A program made the position numbers and the translations under genes. 64,000 bases of DNA from Candidatus Poribacteria bacterium. GTDB lineage: Bacteria; Poribacteria; WGA-4E; PCPOR2b. The notes beneath the pieces were generated by a model that worked only from the letters and a program-made list of their open reading frames with translations, was not told where the DNA came from and made no database searches. The stretch covers positions 1-64,000 of the forward strand of contig JAJDUM010000037.1 of the NCBI GenBank assembly GCA_022826645.1. The letters are read 5' to 3'. Of this stretch, positions 47,390-57,105 are shown piece after piece. Within the stretch, counting starts at the first letter, position 1; every line of letters begins with the position of its first letter.

Positions 47390-48505
47390 TTAGTGGGCTA
47401 CAGAACCATCGGCATGGAAACTGCCGGTAATTTGTCTCGATTGGTAAGGGAATTTCGCCAGCTTTTCCTCGTTGAGATCCAATCCGATGCCCGGTCTATC
47501 CGGTACGATTACATACCCGCCATCACGTTCAAGAGGGTGATCAACAATTTCGTTGAAGGCGTCAGCACCGGTGTGGCACTCATGCGTGAAGAAGTTGGGG
47601 ATGGCTGCATCGAGTTGCACGAATGCGGCAAGGTTGACCGGACTGCCCATCAGGTGTGGGAAAATGCCTACAAAGGAGGCTTCGGCGAGTGCCGCGATTT
47701 TTTTACAGTGCGTGATACCGCCCGCCAATGAAACATCGGGACGGATGAGGCTAACTGTCTTTTTGTCGATAAGCTCTTTGAACTGCTGAATGTTGTAAAA
47801 ACGTTCACCGGTCGCTATGGGAATGTGGACGTGCTGTGCAACGTATTCCAACGCTTCGATGCTCTGCGGTGCGATGGGGTCCTCATAGTATAGGATACGG
47901 AAAGGGGCAAGCTCACCGGCGAGGATGATTGCCTCATCCGGTGTTAGGTTTCGATGGATCTCAAGCCCTATATCAATACCGGCCCCGACCGCTTCCCGAA
48001 TAGTTCGGACAATCTCCACGGCGGTTGAAATCGCTTGGGTTGAAGTGCCTTTCTCCCAATTCGAGAAAAATGGAGTTGTTCGGAGCGAGATGTACCCCGC
48101 CTCGACGTTTTGGATTGCGCTCTCTGCCCGTTCAGCCAATGTGTCCCCGCCAACATTATTAAAGACTTTGACTTTGTCCCGACACTTACCGCCGATCAAC
48201 TGATACACCGGCAGGTTGACTGACTTCCCTAAAATGTCCCATAGCGCGACATCAATGGCACTCATTGCGGCGCTGATGGCAGCCCCCATGAAGTGAGAAT
48301 TTCTCGATACCACCTGAAAGTGATGCTCGATATGGGCGGGATCTTTGCCAACATAGTATTCGCTTAGTTCAAGTATGGTTTGATACACTGTTTTGTGATG
48401 CGCCCATAATCCGGCTTCACCGGTGCCGACAATCCCCTTGTCGGTATAGACCCGAACCAGAAGGAACCCATCAACCAGAAACGGCGTCACTTTCTCAATT
48501 TTCAT
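47390..48505 (-). CDS. Mandelate racemase/muconate lactonizing enzyme family
   Basis: 'MSAIDVALWDILGKSVNLPVYQLIGGKCRDKV', 'GLEIHRN', 'YYEDPIAP', 'ATGERFY'. Confidence 0.9.
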   Translation of the reverse strand: MKIEKVTPFLVDGFLLVRVYTDKGIVGTGEAGLWAHHKTVYQTILELSEYYVGKDPAHIEHHFQVVSRNSHFMGAAISAAMSAIDVALWDILGKSVNLPVYQLIGGKCRDKVKVFNNVGGDTLAERAESAIQNVEAGYISLRTTPFFSNWEKGTSTQAISTAVEIVRTIREAVGAGIDIGLEIHRNLTPDEAIILAGELAPFRILYYEDPIAPQSIEALEYVAQHVHIPIATGERFYNIQQFKELIDKKTVSLIRPDVSLAGGITHCKKIAALAEASFVGIFPHLMGSPVNLAAFVQLDAAIPNFFTHECHTGADAFNEIVDHPLERDGGYVIVPDRPGIGLDLNEEKLAKFPYQSRQITGSFHADGSVAH

Positions 48506-48525
48506 TTTGCAACTCTCCTCCCAGT

Positions 48526-49335
48526 TTAGCTTTTCGCTGTCTTTACGATTTCATTGGTGGCATTCCTGGCATGGCTATAGCCGTTGATAAGGGCGGTGAC
48601 ATCGTGGCAGCAGTTTAACCAGCGAACCCCTTTCTCGACGACAACGCGCATTGATTCGCCCGGATCAACAGCTGTGCCCATTGCGATCCCGTGAGTGCGA
48701 CATGCCTCACCGACTCTGTGGAAGGCTTCAAGCACGACCTTCTGCGTAATCGGGTGTCCCGGTTCGCGTTCCACGCCGTAGCTGTGTGCGAGATCACCGG
48801 GTCCAACAAACAGCAGATCAATCCCCTCAACTGCGGCGATGGCTTCAACATCGTCCACACCCTCTTTATCTTCGATCATCACACCGAGCAGCGTGTTTTC
48901 GTTGGCTTGGTCCAAGAACTCGTTGCGTTCCAATGTACCGAATTGGGAATCCCTGCCGCCACCCATACCGCGCAGACCGAGGGGTCGGAATTTTGCCATG
49001 CGGACCAACTGGCGCGCTTCATCTGCACTTCTGCAATGGGGCCAAACCAAACCACCGGCTCCCAATTCCAACGTTTTCATGACCTGATTGTAGGGACCGT
49101 GGGGGATACGAACAACGACATCGAGATCAACCGTTCGCGCAGCCAAAATCATATTGGAGAGTCCATCTAAATTGAGATGGCTATGCTCCATATCTATCCA
49201 TACGCAGCTGTATCCCGCCAGCGCCAGCACCTCTACGACGATCGGGTGGGAAACCCGATTAATCTCTGGAACGGCGATAGTTTCACCCCTGAGAAGCGCA
49301 GCTTTTGTATGATTAACCTTGTATTGATTTATCAT
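48526..49335 (-). CDS. HpcH/HpaI aldolase family protein
   Basis: 'VEVLALAGYSCVWIDMEHSHLNL', 'LVWPHCRSADEARQLVRMAKFRPLGLRGMGGG', 'GIDLLFVGPGDLAHSYG'. Confidence 0.9.
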   Translation of the reverse strand: MINQYKVNHTKAALLRGETIAVPEINRVSHPIVVEVLALAGYSCVWIDMEHSHLNLDGLSNMILAARTVDLDVVVRIPHGPYNQVMKTLELGAGGLVWPHCRSADEARQLVRMAKFRPLGLRGMGGGRDSQFGTLERNEFLDQANENTLLGVMIEDKEGVDDVEAIAAVEGIDLLFVGPGDLAHSYGVEREPGHPITQKVVLEAFHRVGEACRTHGIAMGTAVDPGESMRVVVEKGVRWLNCCHDVTALINGYSHARNATNEIVKTAKS

Positions 49336-49414
49336 CTGAATTACCTATTCTTGACGGTTGCATATCATTAAAATAGTAGTTGGGGAGCGGTCCAGAAATG
49401 AACCGGAATCCAAT

Positions 49415-50584
49415 TTAAGCACCGGCGGCACCCGCGTCTGAAAACTGCGGTAGCACCTCGTTGCCGAACCGTTCAATATCTCGCCGGATTGCGCTCGGAG
49501 GGATTGCCAACGCACCAGCACCTATTGTCACACGCTCCAACCCGGGCAATCTTTCTTGAATCGCCGAAATCTTTTCGAAGATGTGGCGTGGGGGTCCGCA
49601 TATCCACCCACCGCCTTCAACCAGATCGTAGACGGTCGGAAGCCCAGCCAGTGGTGCTTTTTCCGGATCGAAGGTCGCTTGAATCTGTTCTTCTGTGAGT
49701 GTAGGCATTCTTCCCAATGGCGCCAATACCTTGAGTTGTTCTTCAAACCAGACGGAAGCCTCCTGAATTGCCTGCTCCTCGGTCTCAGCGATATGTACCT
49801 GTAGCACGAGTGCCAAATCCTCACCGAGTTCTATGTCGCGTCCAGCGCGTGCGTGTGCTTCTTTCCAGCTCGTAGCAATCTCATCAACTCGTGGGCCTCC
49901 GGGGACGACGCCCTTGATACCGTGTTTGACCATAAAATCGATACCTCGTGGACTCGCACTGAAGATGGGCTGCCAACACTCTACGGGCAGATTAGAGGGA
50001 CGGGGCACGAGCGTTATCTCCTCCAACGCTTGCCCTCTGTTGAGAACCCGCGCTGGCAGGTCGTAGTGCTCCCCACGATGGGCGAAAGACTGTTCATTCC
50101 AGGCCTTGAAGATAATCTCGACCTGCTCCTCAAACAGTTCCCGGTTTGCTACATCATCTTCAAGTGGGGATCCCAGTGTCTCTACCTCCCGTGGGATATA
50201 ACCCCGACCGATGCCGAACCTGACACGACCCTTTGTCAGGATGTCCGCCACGGCAAAATCTTCAGCCAACCGGAGCGGATGCCACGCGGGAATGGTGTTA
50301 AAAAAACCACCGAACTTCAACCGATCGGTATTCTGTGCGAGATAGAGGCTAAGCATTGATATGTTCGGGATGCCGCCGTACCCTTCGCGCTGAAAGTGGT
50401 GTTCGGCGAGCCATAGGGTGTCGAAGTTCAGTTTGTCCATTAACTGAGCGAGCGAAAGCGCTTCGTCAAACACAGAGGCAAGGTGTTCGTCCGACTCTAT
50501 CCTATCATCGACACGTAGCCCTTGGAAACCCATGTTATCCATTTCCACATGGCCGCCGTAGAAGTAATCAAATTTGGTTATCAT
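49415..50584 (-). CDS. LLM class flavin-dependent oxidoreductase (luciferase-like)
   Basis: 'LNFDTLWLAEHHFQREGYGGIPNISMLSLYLAQNTDRLKFG', 'RLAEDFAVADILTKGRVRFGIGRGY'. Confidence 0.92.
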   Translation of the reverse strand: MITKFDYFYGGHVEMDNMGFQGLRVDDRIESDEHLASVFDEALSLAQLMDKLNFDTLWLAEHHFQREGYGGIPNISMLSLYLAQNTDRLKFGGFFNTIPAWHPLRLAEDFAVADILTKGRVRFGIGRGYIPREVETLGSPLEDDVANRELFEEQVEIIFKAWNEQSFAHRGEHYDLPARVLNRGQALEEITLVPRPSNLPVECWQPIFSASPRGIDFMVKHGIKGVVPGGPRVDEIATSWKEAHARAGRDIELGEDLALVLQVHIAETEEQAIQEASVWFEEQLKVLAPLGRMPTLTEEQIQATFDPEKAPLAGLPTVYDLVEGGGWICGPPRHIFEKISAIQERLPGLERVTIGAGALAIPPSAIRRDIERFGNEVLPQFSDAGAAGA

Positions 50585-50910
50585 CTATTTCTCCAACTCT
50601 ATCGTTTTATATTCAGATCTCCCCGTGGATCTCCTGCATTTCTGCCGGTCTTTGACAATCATTAAACCTGATTGTTCGATTTTGGTCTATCAATGAGCCA
50701 TTTTACGCATTCCGTGTCCTCACGTCAACAAGAATCTCCGCTGCCCATTTCATGGGTTGGAAGCGGCAGCATAAGTATTGAAAACTGACAAGCACCGATG
50801 TATAATAATTCTGTGCATAACGGACTTCCGGACAACAACAACAGGAAATAGAACACGATAATTTGGTAAAAGTTAAAAATCATTTTTTATGCTAAATTAT
50901 CTTAATTTTT

Positions 50911-51083
50911 TGATGAAGTTTTTTGCATCGTTGGAGTTGTATTATGGTGGATTTTAGGATGACTTAGATAATCCTACCGCACAGTCAACCCTGGTCTCGA
51001 TTTATCGGACCTCCTAAATTCCCCCTATCAGGGGACTTTGGAAACTCTGCGAATGTCTACTTATTTCCCTAATTCATCATATA
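50911..51083. repeat. Diverged ~170-bp direct repeat, upstream of ECF sigma
   Basis: Shares TGATGAAGTTTT, TATGGTRGATYTTAGG, CACAGYCAACC, CCTAAATYCCCCYTRTCAGGGGACTTT and TTATTTCYCYAATTCA with 52412-52577. Confidence 0.6.
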
Positions 51084-51189
51084 ATCACTATCAACGTAGT
51101 CCTGAAATATGGGCACCGATAATAGTTTTTTCCAGATCTCTTACACGCAATCCAAATTAACTGATTAACCAGAAAGGAGCACATGAAAG

Positions 51190-51558
51190 ATGTTTAGGCA
51201 TACAGCACCAAAACGCACAAGTGCGTTGACGACACTGACGGAGAGAGCGACCGGAACAGGATCGGCAGATTCTATCACATCCTCCGCGCGAAACATCCCG
51301 CGCATTCGTACAGGAAACGAGTCTGAGGAACAGAAGGAGATGCCACATAATCCCGCCGGTAGCAGGGTTATCCCTGATCTATTAAAGGCATTTAGTATGG
51401 CTCAACTCTCAGTCGCTCAGAGAAACACAGATATGGGGTTTAGGAAGATGCCCCTAACGCATTCATCGCCAAAGGAGGCGACAAGTGATAGGTATTTCAG
51501 CATCCGATTTTGGACAAGAGAACGATTACGAGAAAGGCGAAGAAAAGATTCCGGCTGA
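51190..51558 (+). CDS. Possible small basic protein overlapping the sigma-factor start
   Basis: AAGGAG upstream of ATG; 122 aa; overlaps 51485..52258 by 74 nt; no family recognised. Confidence 0.3.
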   Translation: MFRHTAPKRTSALTTLTERATGTGSADSITSSARNIPRIRTGNESEEQKEMPHNPAGSRVIPDLLKAFSMAQLSVAQRNTDMGFRKMPLTHSSPKEATSDRYFSIRFWTRERLRERRRKDSG

Positions 51559-52258
51559 ATTGGCAGGTGGCTCCGAAGCAGAGGGTTCTGATTGTATTCG
51601 CTCAATCAGATCGGACACTTCGTTGAGTTCGACCTGCCTTGCAACGCGGAGAAATCCGAAGGAGACGAGCGTGAGACGATCCGATGAAGATCTAATGTTT
51701 TCCGTCAAAGAAGGAAATAGCGCAGCATTTGAAACCATAACCAAACGTCATTACACAAATACATTGAACTTTATTTATCGTTTCGTGAACAATCGCATGC
51801 TCGCGGAGGATCTATGTCAAGAGACATTTTTGCGCCTCTGGCGCAGTGCACCAACCTATCAACCGCTTGCGAAATTTACCACTTTCCTTTATCACATAGC
51901 AAAGAACGTCTGTTTGAAACAGATTGCTAAAGCTCAACGCACCCCTTACACCTGCTCACTGGAGGCACCTGTCCCTAATGATGGCGGCGGCGATTACAGC
52001 CTTTCGGAAGAGATTGCAGACACGCGATATTTACCGGAGGAAACAACCATTGCCAGGGAGGCGGATGCAGCCATCCGATCAGCGATTGGTGATCTATCCG
52101 ATGAGCATCGGTTAGTCTTTGTTTTAACAGAGCTACAAGGGTTATCATATCAAGAAGTTGCCAAAATTGCCCAATGCCCTGTTGGCACAGTGGCTTCCCG
52201 GAAAAACGCAGCAGTTCGGCAGCTCCAGAGGCGGTTGCATAGCCGCTTAGATTACTAA
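51485..52258 (+). CDS. RNA polymerase sigma factor, ECF/sigma-70 family
   Basis: GTG start with AAAGGAGG 6 nt upstream; 'SVKEGNSAAFETITKRHYTNTLNFIYRFVNNRMLAEDLCQETFLRLWRS' and 'LVFVLTELQGLSYQEVAKIAQCPVGTVASRKNAAVRQLQ'. Confidence 0.92.
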   Translation: MIGISASDFGQENDYEKGEEKIPAELAGGSEAEGSDCIRSIRSDTSLSSTCLATRRNPKETSVRRSDEDLMFSVKEGNSAAFETITKRHYTNTLNFIYRFVNNRMLAEDLCQETFLRLWRSAPTYQPLAKFTTFLYHIAKNVCLKQIAKAQRTPYTCSLEAPVPNDGGGDYSLSEEIADTRYLPEETTIAREADAAIRSAIGDLSDEHRLVFVLTELQGLSYQEVAKIAQCPVGTVASRKNAAVRQLQRRLHSRLDY

Positions 52259-52350
52259 CGAGAAATAGCCAAAATCGCTCAGAATGTATAGCCATGCCAC
52301 AATCCTGATAGCAGATCAGGCAAGGTTATGTTCATAGCGAGATTAGCTTC

Positions 52351-52397
52351 AGCCCCTATGTCAATTCAGCTTCGATTGGTATAGGGGCTTTTCATTT
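52351..52397 (+). terminator. Intrinsic terminator after the sigma-factor gene
   Basis: Stem AGCCCCTAT/ATAGGGGCT followed by TTTCATTTT. Confidence 0.75.
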
Positions 52398-52411
52398 TCC
52401 AAAAGTGGCAG

Positions 52412-52577
52412 TGATGAAGTTTTCAGTGCGGCTCTCCTTATATGGTAGATCTTAGACCTACTTATAGACTCCCACCCACAGCCAACCCCCTAAATCCCCC
52501 TTGTCAGGGGGACTTTATACATAACGCTCATCCCTCTTATCAGGGGACCTTGGTTATTTCTCCAATTCACTATAAGT
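52412..52577. repeat. Diverged ~165-bp direct repeat, downstream of ECF sigma
   Basis: Partner of 50911-51083. Confidence 0.6.
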
Positions 52578-52675
52578 CATTTTTTTCCGAACAAACGGTA
52601 TTGCTGTTTGCCTAATAGCAGCAATAGCGAATATAATGGAAACTCAAACTGAAAACGACTTGTAAGGAGAAACCT

Positions 52676-55120
52676 ATGAAATTCAGACATGTCATCGCCC
52701 TCCCCTTCGTAGCGCTACTTGCTCTTTTAATGTCCATCCCCGTAGACAGTTCAGCACAAGATACGCTTTCAGACCAAGACAAGCGATTTGACCTCAACAA
52801 CGACGGTCAGCTAAGCCAAGATGAAACAGATATTATGATTGAGATCATCTCGCTTGAAGCCTTCACGGGGGTGCAGTTCACCGCACAAGAGATCCGAGAG
52901 CGACAAGGTGAAAGTGAGTCCCGCCGCCGTGGTGGAAGAAGGCGGGGACCGCGCCCGGCTGAAAAGATTGTCAGCCGCTTTGACACAGATGGAGATAGCA
53001 GATTAGACTATGCGGAGCGAGAAGCCGCTCGGAAATACATCCAAGAGAGCCGAGGTGAAACAGGCGCATCGCGTTTATCTGGAGACATGGCACCCAATAC
53101 AACACGAGACGGTGATTTGAAAGCGAGTCGCGCTGCCCAACCTAAAGGCAAACCTGATCTCTACGACGCAAAAACACTCCGAACGCTCTATCTCCGATTT
53201 CATGACACGGACTGGTATGAACAGCTTGGCACCTTCTATCGAACCGATGTCGATGTACCGGCAGATTTGATCGTCGATGGCAAAGTATATCAGTCTGTTG
53301 GTATCCGATTCCGCGGTAGTTCTTCCTATTTCACGGTTCAGAACGAGAAAAAGTCGTTCAATATCGCTGTTGACTACGGGGATGACAAACAGCGGCTCTA
53401 CGGTTACAAAACGCTGAACCTGCTGAACGGTCATTCCGATCCCTCGTTTCTGCGCGAAATCCTCTATTCAAGAATCGCCAGGAACTACCTCCCCGCCCCG
53501 AAGGCGAATCTCGTTAAATTAGTCATCAACGGGGAAAGCTGGGGGATTTATGTCAATAGCCAACAGTTCAACAAGGATTTTCTCGACGAATGGTTCGGGA
53601 CGAGAGCAGGGGTTCGCTGGAAGGTGCCGCCCGGCCGAAGCAGCGGGTTGGTTTATAATGGAGATCAGCCCTCCGCATACCAACAAGCTTACCAACTGAA
53701 GACGAGAGCGGATGAAGCACCAAACGCATGGCAAGATCTGATAAAGCTGTGCGAAGTGCTTGAGGTAACGCCCGACGATCAACTCGAATCAGAACTTTCC
53801 GCGATTCTTAATATTGACCGTGCGCTCTGGTTCCTTGCGCTGGACAATGTGTTCATAGATAATGATGGCTACTTCAGCCGTGCCAGCGATTACGCTTTTT
53901 ATCAGGATCCGAACGGGCGTTTCCACCTGCTGCCGCATGACAGCAATGAGACGTTCCGATTCGCGGGTGGCGGCGGTCCGAACTCTTGGCAGACCGATGG
54001 GCAGATGCTATCCCCTGTTGCCTTAGAAAATGATACGATGCGACCGGTCGTCAGGCGTCTATTTGCCATTCCACACCTGCGCTCCCGGTATCTCGCTCAC
54101 GTTCGCACCATTGCCAACGAATGGCTCAATTGGGATCGGCTCCAGCCAATTATTGCAGAATACCAATCGCTCGTCGATGCGGAAGTGAAAGCGGATGATA
54201 AGAAACTTTACGCTTATGAGGCATTTGCCACAAGCCATACCAAAGACCAAGGCGGAGGCGGTCCCGGTGGCAGAGGCGGAAGAGTGACGCCGAGTTTCAA
54301 GCGTTTCGTCGAGGAACGGGCGGAATATCTGCTCAATCACCCCGAAATCGATAAGCCGACACCAACTATCGAATCCGTCTCCAAGCCCGAAGAGCCGATG
54401 GCAAACCAACCCGTACAAATCACAGTCGAGATTGGTGGAGATGTTGACGTCGATGCGGTTATCCTGTATTACGCGGACGGGCGATTGGCATCTTTCCAGA
54501 GCGCATTGATGTCAAAAAAAGGGGCAGCCTACGTGGGCGAAATCCCCGCTTACCCCGCCGGTAAGAAGATCCGTTACTACGTTGAAGTCCGATCTTCTGA
54601 ACCGAACGGCACAACGACGTTTTTCCCAACCCAAACCGAATTTGCGCCCTTGACCTACCGCGTCGATACATCCATCGCCGATAGCTCTCCTGTGGTTATC
54701 AATGAATTGATGGCAAACAATACACAGAGTCTCGCAGACCCGCAGGGTGACAATGATGATTGGATTGAGCTGCACAACGTGAGTAATCGTACAGTGGATC
54801 TGTCAGGGATGTATCTCAGCGATAACCAGAACAATCCGCGGAAGTGGCAGTTCCCCGATGACACCCAGATTGGTCCCGGCGAATATCTAATAGTTTGGGC
54901 GGACGAAGATGGTAACGCCGAAACGGGACTCCATGCCAACTTCAAGCTCTCTAAGAATGGGGAGATGGTTATGCTCGTTGATACGGATCAGCGGGGCAAT
55001 CAGGTCCTTGACGCGATTAAATTTCGGGGACAGGGGGAAGATGTCGCAGTTGGTCGGGTGCCCAATGGAATCGGCGATTTTAAACCGTTAGACGGGACAC
55101 CGGGAATGCAGAATCAATGA
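52676..55120 (+). CDS. Secreted CotH-kinase-domain protein with N-terminal EF-hand pair and C-terminal lamin-tail (LTD) domain
   Basis: Signal peptide; 'DLNNDGQLSQDE' and 'FDTDGDSRLDYAE'; CotH 'YKTLNLLNGHSDPSFLREILYSRIARNYLPAPKANLVKLVINGESWGIYVNSQQFNKDFL'; LTD 'VVINELMANNTQ...DWIELHNVSNRTVDLSGMYLSDN'. Confidence 0.92.
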   Translation: MKFRHVIALPFVALLALLMSIPVDSSAQDTLSDQDKRFDLNNDGQLSQDETDIMIEIISLEAFTGVQFTAQEIRERQGESESRRRGGRRRGPRPAEKIVSRFDTDGDSRLDYAEREAARKYIQESRGETGASRLSGDMAPNTTRDGDLKASRAAQPKGKPDLYDAKTLRTLYLRFHDTDWYEQLGTFYRTDVDVPADLIVDGKVYQSVGIRFRGSSSYFTVQNEKKSFNIAVDYGDDKQRLYGYKTLNLLNGHSDPSFLREILYSRIARNYLPAPKANLVKLVINGESWGIYVNSQQFNKDFLDEWFGTRAGVRWKVPPGRSSGLVYNGDQPSAYQQAYQLKTRADEAPNAWQDLIKLCEVLEVTPDDQLESELSAILNIDRALWFLALDNVFIDNDGYFSRASDYAFYQDPNGRFHLLPHDSNETFRFAGGGGPNSWQTDGQMLSPVALENDTMRPVVRRLFAIPHLRSRYLAHVRTIANEWLNWDRLQPIIAEYQSLVDAEVKADDKKLYAYEAFATSHTKDQGGGGPGGRGGRVTPSFKRFVEERAEYLLNHPEIDKPTPTIESVSKPEEPMANQPVQITVEIGGDVDVDAVILYYADGRLASFQSALMSKKGAAYVGEIPAYPAGKKIRYYVEVRSSEPNGTTTFFPTQTEFAPLTYRVDTSIADSSPVVINELMANNTQSLADPQGDNDDWIELHNVSNRTVDLSGMYLSDNQNNPRKWQFPDDTQIGPGEYLIVWADEDGNAETGLHANFKLSKNGEMVMLVDTDQRGNQVLDAIKFRGQGEDVAVGRVPNGIGDFKPLDGTPGMQNQ

Positions 55121-55158
55121 GAAGTGAATGCGACTGATACTCGACAAGGAATATCATT

Positions 55159-56289
55159 GTGGATAAGATCAACAGACGCGACGCACTGAAGGGCACCGCT
55201 GGTGTACTCCTTGCGGGAGCTGGGATCTCTGCGAACCGCGCTCCGGGGGCGGAAAGTGCTGATGGTTCGACTTCACACGACACGATGCGCGAGCTAATCA
55301 AACCACCCAAATTGGCATCTCAAGATACCGTAGGTATTGTATCACCGGCATCGGCATTTTTCCCGATTCATGAGTCCGCCCTGCAACGAGGGGCTGCACA
55401 TTTAGAGAAAGCGGGCTTGCGGGTTCAGGTCGCACCGCACACGCGTGACCAAGGACAACATCTGAATCCACCGGCTCAACGCCGAGCCGAAGATTTGAAT
55501 CAGATGTTCGCCGACCCAGAGATAAAAGCCATCTTCTGTTTATCCGGTGGTTCAGGTGTCAATGCGATCCTACCGCTGCTGGACTGGGGACAGATTGAGA
55601 GATCCCCTAAAATTGTGATGGGCTATAGTGCGATCACCGCCCTGTTGATTGGTCTATACGCAAAGATAGGTTTGGTCACATTTCATGGTCCTATGATTCT
55701 CAACGGTTTCAGCGAATATCCGCAGCCCTTCGCTTATACGTGGCAGGGTGTCGAACAGGTCTTGTTCAAGACGGAACCGGTGGGGGCACTAAAACCGGCC
55801 GCACAATGGACGGATGCCTATACGAGCGAGGACCAACCACGCGCAATGAAAACGAATCTGGGGTGGCGTTGGTTGAGAGAGGGAGAAGCGAGCGGACCAG
55901 TAATCGGTGGGAATTTAAGCGTTATGTTGACGCTGGTAGGTACGCCATATTGGTCTCCGTTGCGAGGCGCAATCTTGTGCTTTGAGGAGGTCAACTTCGG
56001 CGATGGACTGTTGAAAAAGGTTGATGAATCGCTCGCTCAGTGTCAACAGATGGGACTGTTCGATCAGATTGCAGGCTTAATTATCAGTAAGGTTAATGAA
56101 CTCTCTGAGGAAGAGGAAAAGCTTTTTGAATCGTTGATCCTTGAATACACAGGGGGTTCCCAGTTTCCCATCTTGACAGGCGTCGATTTTGGTCATACAG
56201 CCCCTCAACTAACGCTTCCCATCGGTGTTCAAGCGTCCCTCAATTCACGACAGGACCGATTCAGTATAGATGAAGCGGCTGTATCGTAA
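55159..56289 (+). CDS. S66 LD-carboxypeptidase/MccF-like protein with Tat-like signal
   Basis: 'NRRDALKGTAGVLLAGAGI'; 'DTVGIVSPASAFFP', 'FCLSGGSGVNAILPLLDW', 'GYSAITALLIGLYAKIGLVTFHGPM', 'GGNLSVMLTLVGTPYWSPLRGAILCFEE'. Confidence 0.9.
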   Translation: MDKINRRDALKGTAGVLLAGAGISANRAPGAESADGSTSHDTMRELIKPPKLASQDTVGIVSPASAFFPIHESALQRGAAHLEKAGLRVQVAPHTRDQGQHLNPPAQRRAEDLNQMFADPEIKAIFCLSGGSGVNAILPLLDWGQIERSPKIVMGYSAITALLIGLYAKIGLVTFHGPMILNGFSEYPQPFAYTWQGVEQVLFKTEPVGALKPAAQWTDAYTSEDQPRAMKTNLGWRWLREGEASGPVIGGNLSVMLTLVGTPYWSPLRGAILCFEEVNFGDGLLKKVDESLAQCQQMGLFDQIAGLIISKVNELSEEEEKLFESLILEYTGGSQFPILTGVDFGHTAPQLTLPIGVQASLNSRQDRFSIDEAAVS

Positions 56290-56351
56290 GGCAGAATCGG
56301 CGCTCCACCCCAAAACACCACACCCGTATCTGGTTCAATACCGGCATGAAT

Positions 56352-56376
56352 GTAGGTCGAGATTCACATCTCGACA
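56352..56376. repeat. GTAG-hairpin module GTAGGTCGAGATTCACATCTCGACA
   Basis: 8-bp stem GTCGAGAT/ATCTCGAC; matches reverse complement of 36849-36874. Confidence 0.65.
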
Positions 56377-56407
56377 CATAAACGACAACAATAGAATTAA
56401 CGATACG

Positions 56408-57049
56408 ATGACAAAAGCAGCCGTATTGTGGACAGGCGGAAAAGATTCTGCCCTCGCACTTCACCTCTCCTTAAACCTCTACGATGTCAGAAGTCTGATT
56501 TGCTTTGTTCCAGCAGATAATCGACAGTTCTACGCACATCCAACGCAGCTTATGGCCCTACAGGCGCAGAAGATTGGCATCCCAATCGAATTCGTGCCGA
56601 TTTCCGAACCTTACAAACGGAGTTATCGGCAACAAATTGAGACGATTAGAGATCGCGGAATTGAAGTGCTGATTACGGGAGATATTTCCACCGTTGGTGG
56701 GATGCCCAACTGGATTGATGAGGTTGCAACAGGGTTGCTGGGGGTCGAAAAACCGTTATGGGAGTTGGATCGGGGTGCAATATTGGATACCCTTGCCTCC
56801 GACCAATTTGAAGTGGTCTGCTCCCTCTCCTACAAGAAACATTTTGAGCCGACTATCACTGGACGGCATCTAGATTTTGAGCTGATTTCGGAGCTGAAGC
56901 AGCTGCCAATTGACGCTTGCGGTGAGCAGGGCGAATATCACACATGGGTATTAGATGCGCCGTTCTTCAAGACACCCGTTCGGTTGGAAGACACGCGTAT
57001 CGTTGATGCCCCCGAATACTGTTACCTCACGTACGAAAGTGGGGTTTAG
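56408..57049 (+). CDS. Dph6-related ATP pyrophosphatase (diphthine-ammonia-ligase-like)
   Basis: ORF 56270..57049; start MTKAAVLWTGGKDSALAL; 'GEQGEYHTWVLDAPFF'. Confidence 0.9.
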   Translation: MTKAAVLWTGGKDSALALHLSLNLYDVRSLICFVPADNRQFYAHPTQLMALQAQKIGIPIEFVPISEPYKRSYRQQIETIRDRGIEVLITGDISTVGGMPNWIDEVATGLLGVEKPLWELDRGAILDTLASDQFEVVCSLSYKKHFEPTITGRHLDFELISELKQLPIDACGEQGEYHTWVLDAPFFKTPVRLEDTRIVDAPEYCYLTYESGV

Positions 57050-57105
57050 GGCACTGATTTTAGGTGTTTCTGCTATTCGATAGTTTTCCACCTGATTAAA
57101 AAGAG

